In this document: one piece after another, positions 44,375 through 52,041 of the stretch | Layout: every line of letters begins with the position of its first letter | Position numbering within the stretch: the first letter of the stretch is position 1 | Assembly (NCBI GenBank): GCA_037138595.1 | Contig: JBAXIB010000006.1 | Coordinates: 62,001 to 126,000 of the forward strand | Reading direction: 5' to 3' | DNA: 64,000 nucleotides | Source: UBA4742 sp037138595 | Lineage (GTDB): Bacteria; Actinomycetota; Acidimicrobiia; Acidimicrobiales; Acidimicrobilacustridaceae | The notes under the pieces: model-generated | Seen by the model: only the letters and a program-made list of their open reading frames with translations | What the model was told of the DNA's origin: nothing | Databases searched by the model: none | Position numbers and translations under genes: made by a program

Positions 44375-44948
44375 GCGAGTCAATCCAATTACGCACGGCC
44401 TCACCGATTGCGTCGTCGACGTTGCGAGGGTCATGTCCGCCGGGCAACCACACCTGAGAAACCGGACCAGGTATTGCCTTGATAGCTTCGGCAAATTCGT
44501 CGGGGTTACCGAATGGGTCACGGTCGCCAGAGATACATAAGCACGGAAGATCAAGCGCCGAGAAGTGCTCAGTGCGCATTCGGTCGGGCTTGCCAGGCGG
44601 ATGCAACGGATAACTCAACAAGACCAATCCAGCGGCAGGGAGTCCATCGGCAACGGCCATCGAACACATCCGACCGCCAAATGATCGACCCCCAAGGATT
44701 AATTGATTTGCGGTAATGCCGGTTCGCTTCACTAAGGCTTCCGCGTCGGCAACCAAACTTGCGATTGCGACCGGTGGACGGTCAACGCCTTGTTTGCCCG
44801 CCTTGCGCCGCGGAAAATCAACTCGCTCGCAGGGAAGTGGGTCGACCGCGCCTGCGACTGCTAGCAACGTGTGATGGTTGCGATCGGCTCCTGCTCCCGG
44901 CGTGAGAAGCAACGCGCCTGGACGATTTCGCCTGCGGGAAGTCGCCAT
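44361..44948 (-). CDS. Alpha/beta hydrolase, Tex30/KANL3-like
   Basis: 195 residues. LLTPGAGADRNHHTL near the start, nucleophile Ser in GGRSFGGRM, Asp in SGDRDPFG and His in GGHDPRN form the triad. Family members are dienelactone-hydrolase-like; the substrate is unknown. The TAATG junction couples it to the upstream J-domain gene, and the 3' end overlaps the L,D-transpeptidase gene by 14 bp. Confidence 0.88.
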   Translation of the reverse strand: MATSRRRNRPGALLLTPGAGADRNHHTLLAVAGAVDPLPCERVDFPRRKAGKQGVDRPPVAIASLVADAEALVKRTGITANQLILGGRSFGGRMCSMAVADGLPAAGLVLLSYPLHPPGKPDRMRTEHFSALDLPCLCISGDRDPFGNPDEFAEAIKAIPGPVSQVWLPGGHDPRNVDDAIGEAVRNWIDSLTPR

Positions 44949-45667
44949 TACCCAAGCAGGATCCGTCGGGCCTCGGTAATTTCCGAGATCCGTTGAGCCG
45001 CATCAGCAACCTCGCCGCCGTGATCGGGATGCGCGTCCATCAATTGTTCGCGAAAGCATCGCTGCACTTCTGATCGCGCCGGCTTCGAGTTCATTGACGC
45101 TTGCGATCCAGGCACAATCTTGAGTACACCCATCGCCCACGACACTGGATTTTCAAAGGCAAACGCCGATAACGGCCGACCACGACCGACCCCCGAAAGC
45201 GTGGCAATCAAGTCGCCGTCGATCGCGCCTTGCCAGCGAATTGCCCGTCGAATTGTTTGCATGACTGCGTGCCGAACTTTGGCATCAAGGCGACCCGCTG
45301 CATACACCGCGCCCAGAACCTGCTGCGCTGGTAATCCGCGGTCAAGGTCTAAGTCGAAGATCAACTCTTCGCCCTCACCAAGAAGTCGGTGATGACTCGG
45401 ATGCAGGCCGACCTTGTCTTCTTGATAGCGATATCGCAGTCGAGGCTGAGCGATTCGCTGGCCGATTTCGAGTTCAGCGGTGAGTTGCAAGAGTTCGGGA
45501 ACAAGGTCGGGATCAACCTCGCCAATTGTCGCAGCAATGATGCCGCCAAGCAGGATGCCGCCAAAACCCGGAGGAGGTTCCGTTGGCAGCGCCATGGCTC
45601 CTAGTGACACTCGGCGAGTAGGCGCGACTGGTCGCGAATGAAAAATCTCTAGTTCCGCGACAACCAT
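44948..45667 (-). CDS. Protein with C-terminal J-domain-like region
   Basis: 239 residues. A long N-terminal part without a recognised domain but with acidic/hydrophobic alternation is followed by about 45 residues resembling a DnaJ J-domain helix II-HPD-helix III (REQLMDAHPDHGGEVADAAQRISEI), with HPDHGG. J-domains usually sit at the N-terminus, so the layout is unusual. It could recruit DnaK to an unknown partner. ATG at 45667 is 6 nt after TATCGT. Confidence 0.75.
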   Translation of the reverse strand: MVVAELEIFHSRPVAPTRRVSLGAMALPTEPPPGFGGILLGGIIAATIGEVDPDLVPELLQLTAELEIGQRIAQPRLRYRYQEDKVGLHPSHHRLLGEGEELIFDLDLDRGLPAQQVLGAVYAAGRLDAKVRHAVMQTIRRAIRWQGAIDGDLIATLSGVGRGRPLSAFAFENPVSWAMGVLKIVPGSQASMNSKPARSEVQRCFREQLMDAHPDHGGEVADAAQRISEITEARRILLG

Positions 45668-45673
45668 GGCCAC

Positions 45674-45679
45674 ACGATA
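45674..45679 (-). promoter_or_regulatory. -10 box of J-domain gene (leaderless)
   Basis: TATCGT 6 nt before the ATG at 45667. Confidence 0.5.
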
Positions 45680-45740
45680 GGCGCACAAGGCCCTCTTCGA
45701 TCAGTCGAGTCCAACCCGACGCACTTCGCCGCGAACGTCT

Positions 45741-46496
45741 TTAGACGTATTGGCGCAGCAGCGTCCGCAGGTCGAGGGCGTTGGCCTCGATGGTCGGATC
45801 GCTTGCTTCGCCATCTTCAAGGTCAGCCCGAAACGCGACCGCCTGGGCGACGAGTCCGTCCCATACCGACGGCGAATAGCCAAATGGCATGGCCCGACCC
45901 TCGAGCTTGGTCACTGCATCGACCACTCCTAAAACCCCAGCGTGATCAGTCGCGTCATGTTGTAATCGGTCGACAGCGACAAACAGGTCAGAAAGGATCT
46001 CGGCGGTCTCGATCCCATCGTCAGGATCTATGTCCTCTCCATTGGCAACGGCAGATTCCGGCAGTCCGAATTCGAGGCCGTCGAGCATTTCCTCGACTCG
46101 TTGCTCATCGATTTCAAGCACCGCAAGGTCGCCTTCGATGTCGAATTCATAACCAACCCCAGCTGATGTCAACGCTTCAACGAGAACGCTCAACTGATCG
46201 GCAGTCCACTCGCCAACCTCGTAGACGATGCGTTCCGCATCAGGATCAAGTGCAGATTCGGCTGATACTTCAACATGTTCGATCAATCCGTCGACATCGG
46301 GCTGCGCCTCACGGCTAACGACAAGCGTCGTACCTTCCCACGCTCGCGGCAGTCCAGCGCCAGTCAGGAGCTGCTCGAGCAGCATGCGGGATTCACTTGG
46401 CCACTCGTGCAGTTCGTAACGAACCTGCTCGGAGTCACCTGACGATTGCATGTCATCGGGCTCGTCGGCATCTGGATCATGGTCAGTGGGATTCAC
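45741..46496 (-). CDS. Acidic protein with two related repeats, unrecognised
   Basis: 251 residues, strongly acidic, no signal or membrane segment. Two segments of about 60 residues look related: one begins RYELHEWPSESRMLLEQLLTG, the other VYEVGEWTADQLSVLVEAL, each ending in an acidic helix after a valine-rich strand (LVVSRE / LAVLEI). A helical C-terminal third follows. GTG at 46496 has AAGGA 7 nt upstream, which decides it over a GTG 27 nt further up. Follows the mutase gene by 52 bp. Confidence 0.7.
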   Translation of the reverse strand: MNPTDHDPDADEPDDMQSSGDSEQVRYELHEWPSESRMLLEQLLTGAGLPRAWEGTTLVVSREAQPDVDGLIEHVEVSAESALDPDAERIVYEVGEWTADQLSVLVEALTSAGVGYEFDIEGDLAVLEIDEQRVEEMLDGLEFGLPESAVANGEDIDPDDGIETAEILSDLFVAVDRLQHDATDHAGVLGVVDAVTKLEGRAMPFGYSPSVWDGLVAQAVAFRADLEDGEASDPTIEANALDLRTLLRQYV

Positions 46497-46548
46497 GGTT
46501 GCATCCTTGCATGCACAACCCACTGAGCCATTGATGTCACCTTCACGT

Positions 46549-48213
46549 TCAGATCACCGGGGTTTCGACGTAACGGCCAAAAACTTCGGCCATCGCATTC
46601 ATCATCTCGCCTTCAGTGGCATAGACCTGTGACGCCGAGATCAATGCAGGCATCAAGTTGGCTTCTGACTCGCCAGCATCGGTTCGGATCCGCGCAAGTG
46701 CCGCGCGAACCGCGTCGTCATTGCGGTTTGCCTTCACCTCCGCGAGCCGATCGATTTGGCGCTGTTCATGCTCCGCACTGATTCGCAAAATATCGAGCGG
46801 TTCGCCATCACCGGATTCAGTGAAGGCGTTAACTCCTACGAGGATGCGTTGTCCGTTGTTGAGTTTGCGCTCGTAATCAAAGGCCGAATCGGCAATTTCG
46901 CCCTGGAACCAACCGTCATCGATGCCCGCTAAGACGCCTTCAAGTATCGATCCGCCGCCCGTTTCAAGGAGGCGGGCAAAGACCGATTCGGCTTGACGTT
47001 CGAGTTCATCGGTAAGCGACTCAACAAACCAGGACCCGCCAAGGGGATCAGCGACATGAACCACGCCGGTCTCATAAGCGATGACTTGTTGTGTGCGCAA
47101 CGCGATCCTGGCCGAGTTTTCAGTCGGCAATGCCATTGCTTCATCCATCGAGTTGGTATGGAGACTTTGAGTTCCGCCTAAAACTCCGGCCAGCGCCTCG
47201 ATCGCCGTCCGAGCGATGTTGACCTCGGGTTGTTGCGCGGTAAGCGATACTCCCGCCGTTTGGGTGTGAAAACGCAGCGTCATCGAGCGCTCATCGGTGG
47301 CACCGAATCGGTCACGCATCCATCGGGACCAAATTCGTCGCGCCGATCGGTATTTCGCGATCTCCTCGAAAAAATCAATATGCGCATTGAAAAAGAAACT
47401 CAATCGAGGGGCGAAGTCATCGACCTTCAGTCCAGCCGCGAGTGCTAATTCCACATAGGCAAATCCATTTGCCAAGGTGAACGCCAGTTCTTGGGCTGCG
47501 GTCGAGCCGGCTTCGCGGATGTGATATCCCGAAATCGAAACGGGGTGCCATCGCGGCATCTCCGCGGCGCAAAATCGGATGACGTCAGCGACCAGGCGCA
47601 TCGATGGACGCGGCGGAAAGACAAACTCTTTTTGCGCCTGATACTCCTTCAGAATGTCATTTTGTAACGTGCCACCCAATTGGGACCGCGCGATACCGGT
47701 CTTTTCGGCCACTGCGACATACATCGCAAAGATCACCGGTGCAGGCGAATTGATCGTCATCGACGTCGTCACCTTGCCGAGGTCGATTCCCGCGTACAGG
47801 TCCTCCATATCGGCCAAGGTGTCAACCGCAACTCCGCACTTTCCGACTTCGCCCTCGGCAATCGGGTCATCGCTATCTCGACCCATCAATGTCGGTAGAT
47901 CGAACGCCGTCGAAAGGCCACTGCCGCCGTTCGCCAAAATATCTCGGAAGCGTTCGTTGGTATCCGTCGCCGTTCCGAAACCGGCGAACATTCGCATCGA
48001 CCAAAGTTTCGAGCGATACATCGAGGCGTAGGGACCTCGGGTATAGGGGAACTGACCCGGCCAGCCAATGGCCTCAGTAAAAGAATCGCCGGTCGACACA
48101 TCACCATCCGAAGGCCCATAAAGCGGAGCCAATGGCACCCCCGACATGGTCTCGAATGGAACGTCCATCAGTCGAGCGGCCTCGAATGCTTCACGCCACT
48201 GTTGTGCACCCAT
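46549..48213 (-). CDS. B12-dependent acyl-CoA mutase large subunit
   Basis: 554 residues: the TIM-barrel half of a methylmalonyl-CoA-mutase-family enzyme, without the C-terminal cobalamin domain, so it needs a separate B12-binding subunit (none in the window). TRGPYASMYRSKLWSMRMFAGFG and TLQNDILKE are family signatures. By alignment from memory, the residues that distinguish substrates are Phe76 (Tyr89 of methylmalonyl-CoA mutase) and Gln194 (Arg207), the isobutyryl-type pair. Frame starts upstream at 48291, but the ATG at 48213 is the likely start. MeaB at 37-38 kb may serve it. Confidence 0.9.
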   Translation of the reverse strand: MGAQQWREAFEAARLMDVPFETMSGVPLAPLYGPSDGDVSTGDSFTEAIGWPGQFPYTRGPYASMYRSKLWSMRMFAGFGTATDTNERFRDILANGGSGLSTAFDLPTLMGRDSDDPIAEGEVGKCGVAVDTLADMEDLYAGIDLGKVTTSMTINSPAPVIFAMYVAVAEKTGIARSQLGGTLQNDILKEYQAQKEFVFPPRPSMRLVADVIRFCAAEMPRWHPVSISGYHIREAGSTAAQELAFTLANGFAYVELALAAGLKVDDFAPRLSFFFNAHIDFFEEIAKYRSARRIWSRWMRDRFGATDERSMTLRFHTQTAGVSLTAQQPEVNIARTAIEALAGVLGGTQSLHTNSMDEAMALPTENSARIALRTQQVIAYETGVVHVADPLGGSWFVESLTDELERQAESVFARLLETGGGSILEGVLAGIDDGWFQGEIADSAFDYERKLNNGQRILVGVNAFTESGDGEPLDILRISAEHEQRQIDRLAEVKANRNDDAVRAALARIRTDAGESEANLMPALISASQVYATEGEMMNAMAEVFGRYVETPVI

Positions 48214-48316
48214 TTCACCAGTATCGCCGCCGCCGCAGCGTGGCCGCGCATTAGCGCTGACCTGGTCGTCGGCGCAGGCCAGGTCAGGCATTACGCGCCA
48301 AACCCGAACCCGCTAG

Positions 48317-48322
48317 TAACTT
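48317..48322 (+). promoter_or_regulatory. -10 box of glpX (leaderless)
   Basis: TAACTT 8 nt before the ATG at 48331. Confidence 0.45.
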
Positions 48323-48330
48323 GACCTGCC

Positions 48331-49326
48331 ATGGCTGACCAAAACGGTAAACCCGACCACAACCTTGCCCTTGACATCGTGCACGTCACCGAGGCTGCCG
48401 CCATGGCAGGTGCTCGTTGGATGGGCCGTGGCGACAAGGAAGGTGCCGATGGGGCAGCGGTTGATGCGATGCGCATCACGCTTCAATCGGTAGCCATGGA
48501 CGGCATCGTGGTGATCGGCGAGGGCGAAAAAGACGAAGCGCCGATGCTGTACAACGGCGAGGCGGTCGGAAACGGCACGGGACCAGCTACCGATATCGCA
48601 GTTGACCCAATTGACGGGACCACGCTCACTGCGAAAGGTCGCGGAAACGCCATTGCGGTTATCGCGGTCAGCGACCGCGGAACCATGTTTGATCCCGGTC
48701 CATGCGTGTACATGGAGAAAATCGCGGTTGGACCAGAATGTGTTGGCGTTGTCGATCTCACCATGAGCCCGACCGAAAACCTGCGCGCCGTGGCCAAGGC
48801 CAAGGGCGAATCAGTTCGAGACGTGACTGCGGTCATCTTGGATCGTCCGCGTCATGACGATCTCATCGCCGAGGTCCGCGATGCCGGCGCTCGGATCCGA
48901 CTCATTCAAGATGGCGATGTCGCTGGAGCAATCTCCACTGCTTGGGAAGATTCCGGCGCAGACATTCTGTTTGGCATAGGGGGCACGCCCGAAGGAGTCA
49001 TTACTGCCGCGGCGCTCAAGTGCATGGGCGGTCAGCTCATTGGTCGGCTTTGGCCTCGTAATGACGAGGAGCGCAATGCGGCACTTGCATTGGGATACGA
49101 CCTTGACCGGGTGCTCGACACCGATGACCTGGTGAGCGGAGAGAATTGCTTCTTCGCTGCTACCGGAATCACCGATGGAGAGTTGCTAAAAGGCGTGCAC
49201 TACGACCGACGCGGCGCCACAACGCAATCGCTCATCATGCGATCGAGGTCAGGAACGGTCCGCATGATCAATGCGCGTCACAATCTGACCAAACTCAGCG
49301 CGTTGAGCGCTATTGACCTCGGCTGA
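48331..49326 (+). CDS. glpX: Fructose-1,6-bisphosphatase, class II
   Basis: Gluconeogenic phosphatase, 331 residues, normal for GlpX. GEGEKDEAPMLYNGE and the lithium-sensitive phosphatase motif VDPIDGTT supply the metal ligands. Class II is the main FBPase of Actinobacteria. The gene stands alone after the mutase and is followed by a 123-bp gap. Confidence 0.96.
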   Translation: MADQNGKPDHNLALDIVHVTEAAAMAGARWMGRGDKEGADGAAVDAMRITLQSVAMDGIVVIGEGEKDEAPMLYNGEAVGNGTGPATDIAVDPIDGTTLTAKGRGNAIAVIAVSDRGTMFDPGPCVYMEKIAVGPECVGVVDLTMSPTENLRAVAKAKGESVRDVTAVILDRPRHDDLIAEVRDAGARIRLIQDGDVAGAISTAWEDSGADILFGIGGTPEGVITAAALKCMGGQLIGRLWPRNDEERNAALALGYDLDRVLDTDDLVSGENCFFAATGITDGELLKGVHYDRRGATTQSLIMRSRSGTVRMINARHNLTKLSALSAIDLG

Positions 49327-49346
49327 TCGCGCCACAATTACCTCGT

Positions 49347-49424
49347 GTGAGCGAACAAGTTGACGCCCCCTCGTTGGTCACATCGCCTGCGGGTCGGTAT
49401 TCGAGCGTTCGCAGCTGCGGCTGA
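49347..49424 (+). CDS. Possible 25-codon ORF after glpX
   Basis: GTG to TGA, encoding a peptide that begins SEQVDAPSLVTSPAG and ends SVRSCG. It could be a short functional peptide, or the start of a lost gene. No ribosome site or clear -10 box. Very tentative. Confidence 0.2.
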   Translation: MSEQVDAPSLVTSPAGRYSSVRSCG

Positions 49425-49449
49425 AAGCTCACCAGGTCGTTCAGTAACG

Positions 49450-50718
49450 TCAGACAGTGACCTGCAGTTGTTGTAACCCCCGCAAGACAAAGTGATCTCG
49501 ATATTGGGGCTGTTCGGCGAGTTCGATGTTGGGGAATCGTCGAATCAAAGAACCAATTGCCAGCTGCCCTTCGAGTCGAGCGAGCGCAGCGCCAAGGCAG
49601 TAGTGAATCCCCTGCGAGAAGGTCAGCTGATGATTGTCCGGTCGTCCCACATCGAGCGATGCGGCGTGCTCGAACCGAGCCGGATCCCGGTTCCCGGCCG
49701 AAACGAGCGTCACCACTGATTTTCCTCGCGGGAAACGGTGACCGTTGTAGTCAATGTCCGCGGTCGGTATACGGCCGGTCAAGTGAACAGGTCCCTCAAA
49801 GCGAAGCAACTCTTCAACCGCGGGGCCGTCCAAAGTTGGGTCATCACGCCAACGAACCAGCTGATCTCGGTTACGAAGTAACGCATAGGTGCCATTGCCG
49901 ATCAAATTCATTGTCGTTTCGTGACCCGCGATGAACAACAACACAACGATGCTTCTGAGCTCGTCTGGTCCGAGCCGATCACCGGCTTCCTCGACCGCAA
50001 GCAGCGCACTCACTAAGTCATCGCGCGGTGCACGCCGTCGCGCTTCGAAAAGTTCGCCGAAGTACTCGGCAAAATGTATCGCTGCGATTACTCCCCGATT
50101 CAACGTATCGGGGCTGAGATCATCGTCGAGCAATCGCGATGCGTCAGACGACCAGCCAGCAAATTGCGGTCGGTCGGCCAACGGCACACCGAGAAGCTCG
50201 CAGATCACAATGACCGGCAGTTCGTAGCCGAGATCGGCTACGACATCGAGCCCACCATTGTCAGCCGCCTGGTCCAAAATTCCATCCACAAGTTGTTGTA
50301 CCCGGGGTCGCAAACGTTCGATCGATCTGGGCGTGAACGCTTTGCTTACCAGTTTGCGCAGACGGGTGTGATCAGGCGGATCAAGAAAGAGCAGCGGCGG
50401 CGCTCCACCGTCCATAAGGGCGCGCGGGTCATCCGGAGCCAAAATGAGGGGCGGATCGGCATGATCGTTGCTGCTGCTGAATCTCGGGTCGCGCAGCACT
50501 GCTTCGCAGTCGTCGAAACGAGTGAGGATCGTGAGGCCATCGGGATTTTCCCAGATCGGCGATTCAGATCGCAGTCGGTCATAAGTCGGCCATGGATTCG
50601 TCCAGTCGAACTCCCCAAACCGATCGCTGCCAATCAACGTGGACCCCAACGACTCGGCCGGTGACCGTTCGAGATGTCCGTTTCCGTTGTCGTCGCGCTG
50701 ACTCGTTGTATCGCTCAC
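49450..50718 (-). CDS. Cytochrome P450
   Basis: Soluble bacterial P450, 422 residues. I-helix AGHETT, K-helix EELLR, and heme Cys about 374 in FSQGIHYCLGAALARLEG. CYP-family substrate not determinable. GTG at 50718 has AAGG 7 nt upstream; a longer frame upstream overlaps the desaturase. It follows the desaturase gene by 19 bp, so the two probably act on the same lipid or are co-induced. Confidence 0.94.
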   Translation of the reverse strand: MSDTTSQRDDNGNGHLERSPAESLGSTLIGSDRFGEFDWTNPWPTYDRLRSESPIWENPDGLTILTRFDDCEAVLRDPRFSSSNDHADPPLILAPDDPRALMDGGAPPLLFLDPPDHTRLRKLVSKAFTPRSIERLRPRVQQLVDGILDQAADNGGLDVVADLGYELPVIVICELLGVPLADRPQFAGWSSDASRLLDDDLSPDTLNRGVIAAIHFAEYFGELFEARRRAPRDDLVSALLAVEEAGDRLGPDELRSIVVLLFIAGHETTMNLIGNGTYALLRNRDQLVRWRDDPTLDGPAVEELLRFEGPVHLTGRIPTADIDYNGHRFPRGKSVVTLVSAGNRDPARFEHAASLDVGRPDNHQLTFSQGIHYCLGAALARLEGQLAIGSLIRRFPNIELAEQPQYRDHFVLRGLQQLQVTV

Positions 50719-50737
50719 CTGACAACCTTGTCTGCAA

Positions 50738-51910
50738 TTAGCCCTCGGGGGCAAAGTCTCGTTGCCCAAGTCGAGCGAGGCGGGCCAACTCTTCGGCCGA
50801 CTCAAGCGATGAATGCACAAAACCTTCGAGGGCCTCGCGGCGTTCGGTCAATGCTTGACGTCGTTCCGCAACACTGTTGGCCGCCGCGTCTCGAGTCAGC
50901 GTGAGCGCTTCACTCGCCGTTGCCTTGCCATCGTGAACTACTTGAGCGACATGCGAACGGCTGACCGCACGACTGGCTTTGACCCAGTATGACTTGAACA
51001 TGCCAACGTCAAATGTGCCATCACTGACTCGATTCAGCCCGAGCACCGCCGTCGGCGGGGTACGCAATTTCTTCACGATCCCGATCCAACTCAGCGATTT
51101 GAGCACGTAGAAGGTCGGATCAAATTCCCACCAAAAAAAACCCTGCCTGGCCGACGCTTGGTAATAGTGATGGTTGTTATGCCATCCCTCGCCCATCGTT
51201 AGTAACGCGATCAATGCCGAATTGCGACTCGTGTCTTCCGTGGCGAACCTTCGACGACCAAAAACGTGCGCTAATGAATTCACGGTGAAGGTCGCGTGCC
51301 ATACCAGCACAGTGGACAAGAAAAAGCCGATGAGTAATCCACTCCAACCCCCGACCAGATAACAGGCGATGCCCAACAGCCATGGACCTATCCAGTCGCG
51401 TTTGTCGAGAAAGACCAATTCGGGATACTTCGAAAAATCCCTGATGCGGCCGTAGTCAGTCGCCGCATACTTGTCACACAGGATCCACCCGACGTGGCTC
51501 CAAAAAAACCCTTTTTGGGTTGGCGAATGAATATCGCGTGCGGAGTCGCTGTAACGGTGATGATCGCGGTGGTGGGCCGCCCACCACAACGGTCCTTTTT
51601 GAGCCGAAGTCGTCGCGCCGAATGCCATCACGAATTGCCAAAATCGATTGAGGCGATAACTGCGATGGGCGAAGTACCGGTGATAACCCGCGGTGACGAA
51701 AAACATTCGGCCCACATAGGCCACGATGCACAAGATGACCGCGGTCATGCTCACGCCGGTAAAAATCGCCAGCAGTGGCAACAGGTGCACCAACACAAAT
51801 GGAATCGATGTGAACCTATTGACCCGTTCGTCAGCGGCGCGACCCGACGTATTCGTCGGATCATCCGACCGGGAAAGGGTCTCGGGAAGGACTGGGGAAA
51901 CGGTCGTCAT
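50738..51910 (-). CDS. Acyl-CoA/acyl-lipid fatty acid desaturase
   Basis: Membrane di-iron desaturase, 390 residues. Three His boxes: HRYFAH, HRDHH, and EGWHNNHH. Four helices in two pairs. The sequence is that of the Ole1/stearoyl-CoA delta-9 branch. A helical C-terminal tail of about 65 residues (SVAERRQALTERREALEG region) extends beyond the catalytic core. The ATG at 51910 has GAAGGA 5 nt upstream. Promoter is overlapped by a long palindrome (see regulatory entry). Confidence 0.93.
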   Translation of the reverse strand: MTTVSPVLPETLSRSDDPTNTSGRAADERVNRFTSIPFVLVHLLPLLAIFTGVSMTAVILCIVAYVGRMFFVTAGYHRYFAHRSYRLNRFWQFVMAFGATTSAQKGPLWWAAHHRDHHRYSDSARDIHSPTQKGFFWSHVGWILCDKYAATDYGRIRDFSKYPELVFLDKRDWIGPWLLGIACYLVGGWSGLLIGFFLSTVLVWHATFTVNSLAHVFGRRRFATEDTSRNSALIALLTMGEGWHNNHHYYQASARQGFFWWEFDPTFYVLKSLSWIGIVKKLRTPPTAVLGLNRVSDGTFDVGMFKSYWVKASRAVSRSHVAQVVHDGKATASEALTLTRDAAANSVAERRQALTERREALEGFVHSSLESAEELARLARLGQRDFAPEG

Positions 51911-51938
51911 TGGCATCCTTCTAGGCAGCGAAGACTCA

Positions 51939-51944
51939 ACAATA
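51939..51944 (-). promoter_or_regulatory. -10 box of the desaturase-P450 operon
   Basis: TATTGT on the minus strand directly beside the 28-bp palindrome, about 29 nt before the ATG at 51910. Confidence 0.45.
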
Positions 51945-51972
51945 CCAGCCTACCGACCAGTCGGTAGGCTGG
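51945..51972. promoter_or_regulatory. Palindromic operator, 13-bp perfect arms
   Basis: CCAGCCTACCGAC, 2 nt (CA), then the exact reverse complement. It contains the core TACCGAC-NN-GTCGGTA common to TetR/AcrR-family operators. It sits against the TATTGT box of the desaturase and would cover its -35 region. No regulator gene is adjacent, so the repressor is encoded elsewhere. Confidence 0.75.
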
Positions 51973-52041
51973 GTCGTCGGACCCTTGAATCGCTCTCTGC
52001 TCATGGGTTCTCAGGCTGTTCGTGACAAGATCAGAAGTGTC

